The notes under the pieces were generated by a model. The model did no database searches and had not been told where the DNA came from. It worked only from the letters and a program-made list of their open reading frames with translations. A stretch of DNA of 64,000 bases from assembly GCF_036208045.1 (NCBI RefSeq), contig NZ_CP121472.1, positions 2,367,531 through 2,431,530 on the forward strand. Reading direction: 5' to 3'. This DNA is from Thiorhodovibrio winogradskyi. Lineage in GTDB: Bacteria > Pseudomonadota > Gammaproteobacteria > Chromatiales > Chromatiaceae. Position numbers and translations under genes: made by a program. Within the stretch, counting starts at the first letter, position 1. Each line of letters begins with the position of its first letter. Shown one piece after another: positions 57,011-64,000 of the stretch.

Positions 57011-57111
57011 CTGCCGGGGGGCTTCCCGTGTCCGCCAGTGGGTGTTAATGTCCTGCCAAACCCTTGGTCAGCCACGATGATTTTTCCGGGATAGCGCGGA
57101 CAAGGCGTCGC

Positions 57112-57582
57112 TCAAAACCGAATTTGACTCTTATGAATATAACCTGGCGTGCCACAAACATCCGTGCGATACCATCCGTTTTCCGAGCCATGAATATTGA
57201 TCGTTGATTGATTGCGCACCGAACAGAGAATTTCTCCATTTGGACGATTCCTGACGTTTGATGGCGGATCGTAAACAATGGCGACGCCAGCGGAGGATAC
57301 GACAGGTTTTGATTGAGGAACTTGTCCAGTGTTGACCTTGCAGCCACGACGCTTTTCTTCCGCTTTTAATGCCGCCACGCGCCGTTGTTCATCTGTTGAC
57401 AATGACGGGCTTTTGGTCCAGCAAGAGTATTCCGAGAAGGTACTTTGCCCCAGATTTGTTGAAAAACAATAACCGTTTTCGGCGTAGATCAAATTTCGCT
57501 CGTACCACAGATCATAGCAACTCTCGGCTTGTACCTGGGCCGAGCCCATGACAGCAAAAACAATGCAAATCAGCTTTTTCAT
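57112..57582 (-). CDS. Secreted YARHG/SH3-like domain protein
   Basis: 156 residues. Signal peptide about 1-19 (cleavage near VQA-ES). A YARHG-type domain follows (SCYDLWYERNLIYAENGYCF), then a basic linker, and a C-terminal bacterial SH3-like part (VAIVYDPPSNVRNRPNGEIL, GWYRTDVCGTPGYIHKSQI). Both domain types occur in periplasmic or cell-wall-binding proteins. Composition is more AT-rich than core genes. Confidence 0.75.
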   Translation of the reverse strand: MKKLICIVFAVMGSAQVQAESCYDLWYERNLIYAENGYCFSTNLGQSTFSEYSCWTKSPSLSTDEQRRVAALKAEEKRRGCKVNTGQVPQSKPVVSSAGVAIVYDPPSNVRNRPNGEILCSVRNQSTINIHGSENGWYRTDVCGTPGYIHKSQIRF

Positions 57583-57838
57583 GTCTTTTTCCTCACCAAT
57601 ACCCAGACGAAGTCCGAAGGCAGCGCACCCGCTTTACTGCCCGGTAAAGGGCAGCCGATCAATCCGATCAGCATACCACATAAATCGCAGCGTATTGGAG
57701 ACGACCGGGCCAAACGAGCCAACCGGGCCGCCATCGATTCAAGAGTTGGTTCCAACCCGTTGTTAACTGAGTTTTTAGGTTTAAGAACGATCCAACCTTA
57801 TTCGTTAGAAGTGTAAGTGATTCGAACTCGCCTTCTAA
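57583..57838. other. Gap between two accessory minus-strand genes
   Basis: About 255 bases. It contains GC-rich palindromic bits near 57625-57660 and a TTCTAACGAATAAGG-like string on the minus strand near 57795-57810 that could be a decayed attC box. No gene seen. Confidence 0.35.
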
Positions 57839-58147
57839 TCACTCGTCAATAGATCCAGTTGACAATACTTCCTTTAACTTTTTCATTGTGAAATTGGTCC
57901 GTGATTCTGGGTCTATACGGAGCTTCCGTGTCCTTGTCCATTCGATTAACTCCACTAAATCGATATCGATCTTTATGACCTTAAAGCCGGCATTCTCCAT
58001 GTCCAGACGGCATTTCTCTGTTATTGCGATCATCTCGTCATATGAGATAGCGAAATTTTCTTTGTCAACAGATTTTTTTCTAAGGATTGCATATTGATCT
58101 CTTCGATAATAAGGGAGAGAACAAATCTTTGATGTCAAATGTTTCAC
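57839..58147 (-). CDS. AT-rich hypothetical protein
   Basis: 102 residues, soluble, charged, with a Lys/Asp/Glu-rich C-terminal half (MENAGFKVIKIDIDLVELIE, ESRTNFTMKKLKEVLS). No family recognised. The gene is much more AT-rich than the core and starts about 20 bases after a GTTAGGC box on the same strand (58173-58167), the position expected for an integron cassette gene. Confidence 0.5.
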   Translation of the reverse strand: MKHLTSKICSLPYYRRDQYAILRKKSVDKENFAISYDEMIAITEKCRLDMENAGFKVIKIDIDLVELIEWTRTRKLRIDPESRTNFTMKKLKEVLSTGSIDE

Positions 58148-58166
58148 CTTGTGGTTGATCTTTTTG

Positions 58167-58228
58167 GCCTAACGGTCAAGATAACCGGCACCGCGAAGCA
58201 CCTTCCGGTTCACCGAGTTGCAGTGCAG
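58167..58228 (-). repeat. attC-like site on the minus strand (a)
   Basis: On the minus strand the segment ends CTTGACCGTTAGGC. Arms CGGTGAACCGG and CCGGTTATCTTGACCG can pair around a GTGCTTCGCGG loop. The 5' box is degenerate (GCAACTC). The site lies between two small AT-rich genes. Confidence 0.45.
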
Positions 58229-58538
58229 TTGCGCTGGGGAACTGGCTGATCTTGCCTTGAAGACAAGCGAGCACCCAGTCTACCGCCTGAGCAAATCTGG
58301 TTCTGGAGATCTCCTTGTGGCCGAGAAACTGAGAGAAGACCGGGAAGATAAGGAAGGCTTTGCCTTTTCCTGTAATGCACTGCCTGGGCGCGAAACATCG
58401 CCCGTGGGCCGTTCGGAAGAGTGCAAAGACACCTTTTAAGAACTGGATCTTGTAATCATACTTCTCAGCCGAGTACACACCCGGACCATACCAAGTGTAG
58501 CCAAAATCCTTGCACCATGTCTTGACCGTTTTCTTCAT
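58176..58538 (-). CDS. Hypothetical small protein
   Basis: 120 residues from the ATG at 58538; an in-frame extension to 58568 is possible. It begins MKKTVKTWCKDFGYTWYGPG and is soluble and basic. The last 25 residues are translated from the attC-like segment (QFPSATALQLGEPEGASRCR), a feature of some integron cassettes. No family recognised. Confidence 0.45.
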   Translation of the reverse strand: MKKTVKTWCKDFGYTWYGPGVYSAEKYDYKIQFLKGVFALFRTAHGRCFAPRQCITGKGKAFLIFPVFSQFLGHKEISRTRFAQAVDWVLACLQGKISQFPSATALQLGEPEGASRCRLS

Positions 58539-58555
58539 ATCACGCACTTGTATAT

Positions 58556-58625
58556 GCTCGTGCCGCACAATGCCAGCCTCAGCCGCAAGCGTGGCGAGCG
58601 GTAGGACTGGAGGCCATCGTTAGGC
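58556..58625 (-). repeat. attC-like site on the minus strand (b)
   Basis: On the minus strand it starts GCCTAACGATGGCC. Partially pairing arms (CCTCCAGTCCTACCGC and GCGGCTGAGGCTGG) follow around a TCGCCACGCTT loop. The 3' box is degenerate. It precedes the small gene at 58538. Confidence 0.45.
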
Positions 58626-58678
58626 GATTGATTGCGCATTGATGACAGCCTGAAAAATAATTCAAAGGCATCCTTCAA

Positions 58679-59650
58679 TCAACCGAAAAGATCCCCCTGA
58701 ATCGGCACCCCCGATGCCGTCTTCCGTAATCGATTCGCGCTTGTCGGTGCGCGAAAGTGTCCGATCAGGGATTCAGCCATTGGGTCATGCCCGGCGCGCT
58801 GGCGTCGCGCGGTGTCAAAGGAGCGGGTGGCATAGCAGTAGACACAGCCGAAGGTGCAGCTGTCGTACATGCCAATATCCCTGCTCTCGACACAGCCGCA
58901 GACGGGTCGCTGGCTTTTGTCCTTGCGCCCTGGCGCCTTGAGTGCGAACAACTGGCGGATCAGGTCATCGTCGATGCACTTGCCAGGCGCCACGCCCCAG
59001 GGTTGCAGGTCAATCTCCTCGGCGCAGCCCTGCATTGCCATTCCATGCGCCTGGGCCAACTGGGCCAGATCGCCGATGAGCGTGCCATCGCGCTCGGCCA
59101 CAAAGGCGCGCGGGGCCAGCTCTGGATGCGCGGCGACAAGCGCGCGCAACCGCCCGCGCATCTTGCTGTAGTCATCCATGATGCTGATGGTCACCCGTCG
59201 GGTCGCGCCCCGCAAGCGCTCGGCAATGCGCGCGAAACGCTCGCGATGAAAGTCCGCGTCCATGGCCTCGCTCAGCACAATGGGATCATAGCGCCAGATG
59301 ACCCGCTCTGGCCCGAGCCGCTCGGACAGCCGCAAAAACACCTCCAGGCTGCGTTGGCAGGTGGGCGCATGGGGTTCGAGCGGGCGGGGATAATCCACCA
59401 GGGTGTAAAGGAAATAGAAGGGATAACCCCGCGCGCTCAACGCATCGAGATGCCGCAGAAAGGGCGCCGGCCAGCGGGTCCAGAACACTATTACCGTCTC
59501 ACCGGGCACAAAGTCCACCCGTGAAACCTGTTTGCTGTTCAGCGGATTGGGCACCGCGCACCAACCGGCACGCACCCGGTTCATGAACCAGTCGCCATAC
59601 AAAGCGGGAATATCCGTGCGCCGGCTGGCGCTGACAATTCGCAGAGACAC
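58679..59650 (-). CDS. DUF1848 protein with Fe-S-like cysteine cluster
   Basis: About 323 residues from the GTG at 59650; this start gives the usual family beginning LRIVSASRRTDIPALYGDWF, but no ribosome site is visible and a TTG at 59719 is possible. Further family stretches: FWTRWPAPFLRHLD, VTISIMDDYSKMRGRL, and the C-terminal cysteine cluster CGCVESRDIGMYDSC with FGCVYCYA, reminiscent of radical SAM CxxxCxxC-type clusters. The function is unknown. A decayed piece of the same gene lies at 56850. Confidence 0.8.
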   Translation of the reverse strand: MSLRIVSASRRTDIPALYGDWFMNRVRAGWCAVPNPLNSKQVSRVDFVPGETVIVFWTRWPAPFLRHLDALSARGYPFYFLYTLVDYPRPLEPHAPTCQRSLEVFLRLSERLGPERVIWRYDPIVLSEAMDADFHRERFARIAERLRGATRRVTISIMDDYSKMRGRLRALVAAHPELAPRAFVAERDGTLIGDLAQLAQAHGMAMQGCAEEIDLQPWGVAPGKCIDDDLIRQLFALKAPGRKDKSQRPVCGCVESRDIGMYDSCTFGCVYCYATRSFDTARRQRAGHDPMAESLIGHFRAPTSANRLRKTASGVPIQGDLFG

Positions 59651-59735
59651 GCTCGCACCAATTGTTAAGGTGATGGAAAGGTCCTGGTCATCCTGACGCA
59701 AAGCCCGGTGCCGCGTCAAAACGGGCGCGGGACGA

Positions 59736-60215
59736 GAAGGTAATGGGTGTGTATCGCGACTGCTGTGGCTGTTGCAAAGCCTACAACTTGGCTACGAGGT
59801 TGGTCGTTACATCAGCCTGGAGCGATTGGTCGAGCAAAACAAAGAGCGCTACTACGACACCCTGGAACAAAGTTCGCACAGATGGCACGAGGGCGAGCAC
59901 AATCCATGGCCTTATATTCACTACATGCTCTCAATCATGAAGGAGGCCTATCGCGATTTCGTCGCTCGCGTCGGCGAGCTGAAAAGTCCGCGTGGTGAGA
60001 AACGTGAACGGATACTTCAGGGCATTGATCGGCTCGTTTCCAGACCACAAGGCTGTTTCAAAATTCGCGAGTTGGAGCAAGTCTGTCCAGGCATCAGCCG
60101 GGATATGATTCGTTATGTCCTAAGAAAGCAGCAGGCGCAAGGAGCCATTCGCTGCTCCGGTCGCGGAGCGGGAGCCGCCTGGTCGCGTAACGGCTCTGGC
60201 GGTCAGGCTAAATAA
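59736..60215 (+). pseudogene. Fic-family protein, C-terminal fragment
   Basis: The frame opens at the end of a Fic catalytic loop (EGNGCVSRLL, normally DGNGRVxRLL). It then continues QLGYEVGRYISLERLVEQNK, RYYDTLEQSS and WPYIHYMLSIMKEAY, ending in a winged-helix-like part (ELEQVCPGISRDMIRYVL). The catalytic domain before this point is absent and the loop arginine is Cys. Fic proteins transfer AMP to target proteins; this fragment cannot. It starts next to the 5' end of the divergent DUF1848 gene. Confidence 0.75.
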
Positions 60216-60312
60216 GGGTAATCAACGCCCTCTTATTGGGGTAATGAAAGAGGTAACAATGGCATGACGAAGTAACGAGTCAAAAATGATTTAAACACGA
60301 ATACCACTTTTT

Positions 60313-60642
60313 GTGCCCCGGCATTCGGGGGCGCGTGCTTGGGCGGCTGAACAAGGCTTGGCCGTGGATGCCTTTATCACCCATCTGGACCCGGAGATCG
60401 TTCAGCCCGGTGATCTGGTTGCCGGTTCTCTGCCGGTTAATCTCGCCGCCGAGGTCTGCGAGCGCGGGGGGCGCTACCTCAATCTGTCGTTGCAACTGCC
60501 CGCGAATCTGCGTGGCGTCGAACTCAGTGTCGAACAAATGCGAGCCTGTGGGGCTTGCCTCGAAGAGTATCGGGTCATCCGGCTTGACGGCTTGACGGTT
60601 GCGCTCTGGATCCCGTTGGGTCCTTTGCGGCGGGGGCCATGA
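60313..60642 (+). CDS. csx16: Csx16-like CRISPR-associated protein, slightly N-truncated
   Basis: 109 residues from GTG 60313. The order HSGARAWAAEQGLAVDAFIT, LDPEIVQPGDLVAGSLPVNL, AAEVCERGGRYLNLSLQLPA and ELSVEQMRACGACLEEYRV matches Csx16 (VVA1548 family), an accessory protein of type III CRISPR systems that recent work links to cyclic oligoadenylate turnover (from memory). The usual N-terminal strand (TTYFVTRH-like) is only partly present: in-frame upstream codons give TRIPLF and then a stop, so translation may start at this GTG or the gene may be damaged. No cas gene or CRISPR array is in the window. Confidence 0.65.
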   Translation: MPRHSGARAWAAEQGLAVDAFITHLDPEIVQPGDLVAGSLPVNLAAEVCERGGRYLNLSLQLPANLRGVELSVEQMRACGACLEEYRVIRLDGLTVALWIPLGPLRRGP

Positions 60643-60659
60643 GCGCGGCTGTGCGCATT

Positions 60660-61433
60660 TCAGGAGCGCGCGTTCTCGATGGCCTCGAGTACGCCGTCCC
60701 AGAAGCGGATGCGGGCGCAGATGGCTTCCTCGGCGGCCGCCTCGGCCTCGGCGTGCTTTTCGGGATCATCCGCACACAGATGCTCAAGCAGCTGCAGGGA
60801 CAGAGGGCCGTGGAAGTCCTCATCGAGATGAATGTGGCGTTTGAGGTAGTAGTGGAAGCCTGGAGCATCCGCCTCGGTAATGCCCATGTCGCTCAGCAGG
60901 CGGCGGAACATTCGCGGAATCACCCGCTCGCGCCCCAGCGCCAGCGCGGCGGCGACCTCGTGCGGCTTGTCCTCGTCGATAAAGCAAAAGGTGGTCTCCA
61001 TGAAATCCCGCGCCGGTGCGGGTGGTGGCGCGGTGGTCATGGCTTGACGCATTCCGTCCTGGCCGACGCGCGCGACAAAGGCCAGGGCGGGCTCGGGATC
61101 GGCGCCAATCTCGCGCATGGCGGTGGAATAAAGCTCGAAATGACTGCCGTAGAGCGGTCCATTGCCGCGATCCATGCAGTCGGATTCTTCCTCGAGCACC
61201 AGCTGATTGATGAAATAGCGCACAGCTGGATCGCCGACCGGCGTCCAGGGCACCCGCACGGGCGCGACCTGCTGTTGTAGGTATTTGATCAGCGACATGA
61301 AATCCCACACCGAGTAGATGTGGTGCCGCATGAAAACGCGCAGGTCGGCGATAGTGCGCAGCCCGGCGTAAAGCGGATGGGCTTCGAGCTCCTGTTGCAG
61401 CGGCTTGATGTGGTCGAGTTGGAGGTTGGTCAT
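60660..61433 (-). CDS. DUF3050 (heme oxygenase-like fold) protein
   Basis: 257 residues, all-helical. Recognisable stretches are LRVFMRHHIYSVWDFMSLIK, LVLEEESDCMDRG, SHFELYSTAMREIGADP and FHYYLKRHIHLDEDFHGPLS. The conserved His/Glu residues fit a heme-oxygenase-like di-metal or heme site. The biochemical role is not established. It lies downstream of nadB in the same direction. Confidence 0.85.
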   Translation of the reverse strand: MTNLQLDHIKPLQQELEAHPLYAGLRTIADLRVFMRHHIYSVWDFMSLIKYLQQQVAPVRVPWTPVGDPAVRYFINQLVLEEESDCMDRGNGPLYGSHFELYSTAMREIGADPEPALAFVARVGQDGMRQAMTTAPPPAPARDFMETTFCFIDEDKPHEVAAALALGRERVIPRMFRRLLSDMGITEADAPGFHYYLKRHIHLDEDFHGPLSLQLLEHLCADDPEKHAEAEAAAEEAICARIRFWDGVLEAIENARS

Positions 61434-61458
61434 GGTTCAATCAGTCCTCGGCGGGCGA

Positions 61459-61500
61459 GATTGGCGTTGCGGGATTGGCGTTGCGGGATTGGCGTTGCGG
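61459..61500. repeat. Fourteen-base tandem repeat, three copies
   Basis: Three perfect copies of GATTGGCGTTGCGG, plus a partial fourth, between nadB and the DUF3050 gene. No coding function is visible. Confidence 0.85.
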
Positions 61501-61523
61501 GATTGGGTTTTTCGGACATTTCC

Positions 61524-63167
61524 TTAGTCTGCCGAGCCGGGGGTGCGTGGGCGATAGCGATCCGGGATCAGGATGGTCGGCGTACGCTGAAGAGGGTCGA
61601 GGTGCGGGAAGTCCAGGGTGTAGTGCAGGCCGCGGCTCTCGCGCCGGCGATAGGCCGACTGAACAATGAGATCGGCCACTTCGACCAGATTGCGCAGCTC
61701 AAGCAGATTGCTGTTGACGCGGAAGTGGCTGTAATGCTCGATGATCTCGGTGCGGAGCAGGTCGATGCGCCGGCGCGCGCGCATCAGGCGTTTGTTGGTG
61801 CGCACGATACCGACATAGTCCCACATGAAGCGGCGCAGTTCCTCCCAGTTATGGGAGATGACGACTTCTTCATCCGGTTCGGTGACGCGGCTTTCATCCC
61901 AGTCCGGCACCTCGGGCGGCCGCTCCCAGGCAATCATCAGGCGCTCGATGTCCGTCGCGGCCAGTTCGCCGAACACCAGGCACTCGAGCAGTGAATTACT
62001 TGCCATCCGGTTGGCGCCATGCAGCCCGGTGTAAGCGGTCTCTCCGATGGCGTAGAGCCCGGGTACATCGGTGCGTGCCTGAGCGTCTGTGAGCACGCCA
62101 CCGCAGGTGTAGTGAGCGGCCGGCACCACCGGGATGGGGTCGCGGGTGATATCAAGCCCCAATTCTAGGCAGCGAGCGTGTATGGTGGGAAAGTGCTCGA
62201 TGATGAAATCGGCCGGCTGGTGGGAAATATCAAGCAGCACGAACTTGCTGCCGATGCGTTTGATCTCGCGGTCGATGGCGCGGGCGACGATGTCTCTTGG
62301 GGCGAGTTCGGCGCGCTCGTCGAAACGCGGCATGAACCGCTCGCCGTTGGGGAGCATCAGATGGGCGCCTTCGCCGCGCAGTGCCTCGCTGATCAAAAAC
62401 GACTTGGCCTTGGAGTGGTACAGGCAGGTCGGGTGGAACTGCATGAACTCCATGTTGGCGACCCGGCAGCCGGCGCGCCAGGCCATGGCAATGCCGTCAC
62501 CCGTGGCCACATCCGGATTGCTGGTGTAGACATAGACCTTGCTCGCGCCGCCGCTGGCCAATACCACGAAGCGCGCCAGCATGGTGCGCACCTCGCCACT
62601 TTTGTTGTCAAGCACATAGGCGCCCAGACAGCGGTTGTCATCGCGGCCGAGGCGGTTGGCGGTGATTAAATCGATGGCAGTGTGGTGTTCATACAGATGA
62701 ATATTGGCGCGCTCTCGGGCAGCGTTTTCAAGTGTGTTGGCCACGGCGCGTCCGGTGGCATCGGCCGCATGCACTACCCGCCGGTGAGTGTGACCGCCCT
62801 CGCGTGTGAGGTGATAGCCGTCCTCGGTTTCGCTGGCCGGGTCGCGAGTAAACTGCACCCCTTGCTGGATCAACCAACGGATATTGTCTGGACCGTGCTT
62901 GACCACCAGTTCGACTATGTCGCGATCGCACAGGCCAGCACCGGCGCGCAGAGTGTCCTGCACATGGGATTCGAGCGAGTCATCGGCGGCCAGCACGGCG
63001 GAAATACCGCCCTGGGCGTAGAGGGTGTTGCCTTCCGGCAGGGCGCGCTTGGCCAACACCGCCACGTCGATATCGGGGCGCAGGCGCAGCGCCAGGCTGA
63101 GACCCGCGGCTCCGCTGCCGATGATAAGCACATCATGTCGAATGCTGCTGGAAATAGTGCTGGACAT
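61524..63167 (-). CDS. nadB: L-aspartate oxidase
   Basis: 547 residues from the ATG at 63167; a longer frame to 63395 is not needed. FAD-binding [18 protein letters not shown], substrate-site regions [53 protein letters not shown] and the late [18 protein letters not shown]. NadB oxidises aspartate to iminoaspartate, the first step of NAD synthesis. It is divergent from rpoE, as in E. coli. Confidence 0.93.
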   Translation of the reverse strand: MSSTISSSIRHDVLIIGSGAAGLSLALRLRPDIDVAVLAKRALPEGNTLYAQGGISAVLAADDSLESHVQDTLRAGAGLCDRDIVELVVKHGPDNIRWLIQQGVQFTRDPASETEDGYHLTREGGHTHRRVVHAADATGRAVANTLENAARERANIHLYEHHTAIDLITANRLGRDDNRCLGAYVLDNKSGEVRTMLARFVVLASGGASKVYVYTSNPDVATGDGIAMAWRAGCRVANMEFMQFHPTCLYHSKAKSFLISEALRGEGAHLMLPNGERFMPRFDERAELAPRDIVARAIDREIKRIGSKFVLLDISHQPADFIIEHFPTIHARCLELGLDITRDPIPVVPAAHYTCGGVLTDAQARTDVPGLYAIGETAYTGLHGANRMASNSLLECLVFGELAATDIERLMIAWERPPEVPDWDESRVTEPDEEVVISHNWEELRRFMWDYVGIVRTNKRLMRARRRIDLLRTEIIEHYSHFRVNSNLLELRNLVEVADLIVQSAYRRRESRGLHYTLDFPHLDPLQRTPTILIPDRYRPRTPGSAD

Positions 63168-63197
63168 GGCAATCTGGCCCCAGGCATGGCGAATGGT

Positions 63198-63228
63198 TTG
63201 GCCCAATGATCTTCTCATTAAGTATAAT
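63198..63228 (+). promoter_or_regulatory. Possible promoter in the nadB-rpoE gap
   Basis: A perfect TATAAT at 63223-63228 with a weak TTGGCC 19 bases upstream, in the direction of rpoE. Spacing is longer than ideal. Confidence 0.35.
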
Positions 63229-63400
63229 GCGCGATTTACCCTTTGCCCGCCAAGGGAGCGCTGGCTCGGGCGACGCGCGCGGGCGGGTTCCATTGCCGTC
63301 GCGGCCTCCCGCCTCGGCAAACAGGTTGGGCGAACTTTTGCAAGCGGGTGGGTGTCAATGGCATCAGCACTGGCAAGGATGGGCCAGCGGGGCAAATCCG

Positions 63401-63973
63401 GTGTCTGAGCGCGAAGTCGATCAGGCTCTGGTGGTGCGCGCTCAGCAGGGCGACAAGCGCGCCTTTGATTTGCTGGTGCTCAAGTATCAGCAACGGGTCG
63501 CGAGCTTGATCGCGCGCTATCTGCGTGACAGCGCCGAGGTGCTGGATGTCACTCAGGAGGCGTTCATTAAAGCCTATCGCGCACTGCCGAGTTTTCGCGG
63601 CGATAGCGCCTTTTATACCTGGATTTATCGTATTGCGATCAACACGGTTAAAAACTATCTGGTTGCTCAGGGTCGGCGTCCGCCGAGCGAGGATATCGAC
63701 GCCGAAACGGCGGAGCAAATGGATGCAGGAAGCCGCTTGCGTGATCACGCAACCCCGGAACGAGAACTGCTCACCGATGAAATTGCCCGCACCGTGCAAA
63801 GAGCGCTTGATGCGCTGCCGGACGATTTGCGCACGGCCATTGTGCTGCGCGAGCTTGAAGGCATGAGTTACGAGGAGATCGCCGAGGCCATGGACTGTCC
63901 GATTGGCACCGTCCGCTCGCGGATTTTCCGCGCCCGTGAGGCGATCGATAAACAATTGCGTCCATTGCTCTGA
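63401..63973 (+). CDS. rpoE: ECF sigma factor, sigma-E
   Basis: 190 residues from GTG 63401. Region 2 shows [20 protein letters not shown] and [21 protein letters not shown]; region 4 shows [20 protein letters not shown] and [19 protein letters not shown]. These are close to E. coli RpoE, which controls the envelope stress regulon. In that model rseA and rseB follow; they would lie just beyond the window edge. Confidence 0.93.
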   Translation: MSEREVDQALVVRAQQGDKRAFDLLVLKYQQRVASLIARYLRDSAEVLDVTQEAFIKAYRALPSFRGDSAFYTWIYRIAINTVKNYLVAQGRRPPSEDIDAETAEQMDAGSRLRDHATPERELLTDEIARTVQRALDALPDDLRTAIVLRELEGMSYEEIAEAMDCPIGTVRSRIFRAREAIDKQLRPLL

Positions 63974-64000
63974 GTTCTGACAGCCCGGTTATTTGTCCCC

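Noticed and set aside
61434-61523. CRISPR-like short repeats before DUF3050
   Set aside because: The 14-base units are directly adjacent without spacers, so this is a simple tandem repeat, not a CRISPR array, despite the nearby Csx16 gene.

Overview
The window looks like part of a chromosome from a high-GC gammaproteobacterium, most likely a purple sulfur bacterium of the Chromatiales. The grounds are gammaproteobacterial gene order (nadB divergent from rpoE; nrdR followed by ribD), a DsrC-family protein carrying both redox cysteines, a DUF3611 membrane protein, a Csx16 homologue and a PEP-CTERM protein. The species assignment is inference; no rRNA gene, tRNA gene, CRISPR array or prophage was seen.

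Layout. 1-9.5 kb: a glycine-zipper lipoprotein (cut by the window edge), a Rap1a/Tai-like secreted protein, a frameshifted dicarboxylate symporter, an alpha/beta hydrolase, a TerB-like protein, a GltS glutamate symporter, small membrane proteins, and an mrpE-mrpF-mrpG remnant whose G gene is cut off. 9.5-18.3 kb: a 1519-residue hybrid sensor kinase and an RND efflux pump with its adaptor. 19.5-23.5 kb: a glycan/lipid modification set (GT2 transferase, ArnT-like transferase, PAP2 phosphatase). 23.5-30 kb: EVE and HDOD proteins, then an MrfA-type helicase and an MrfB-type exonuclease (a DNA repair pair) separated by two toxin-antitoxin remnants.

30-42.3 kb is an accessory region. It holds a DUF4143 ATPase and a decayed second copy, the C-terminal end of an integron integrase, an IS91-type transposase fragment, and an AT-rich string of toxin-antitoxin genes bounded by attC-like sites. 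Further right are an iron-dependent alcohol dehydrogenase, an L,D-transpeptidase-like protein, a PEP-CTERM protein with repeated upstream motifs, dispersed repeats, an intact IS110-type element, and a third attC-like site at about 42.25 kb. I read this as a broken chromosomal integron whose cassettes are mostly toxin-antitoxin modules, several of them mutationally dead.

42.3-56.7 kb is core-like: a ScsD-like thioredoxin, a type II secretion F-type protein, a histidine phosphatase, sdhCAB (single diheme cytochrome b type), an MBL hydrolase, an RDD protein, an orphan PAS kinase, glyA-nrdR-ribD, a class II glutamine amidotransferase and the DsrC-like protein. 56.7-60.6 kb is a second accessory patch: a duplicated DUF1848 fragment, a YARHG protein, two AT-rich small genes with attC-like flanks on the minus strand, DUF1848, a Fic C-terminal fragment and an orphan Csx16. 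The window closes with DUF3050, nadB and rpoE.
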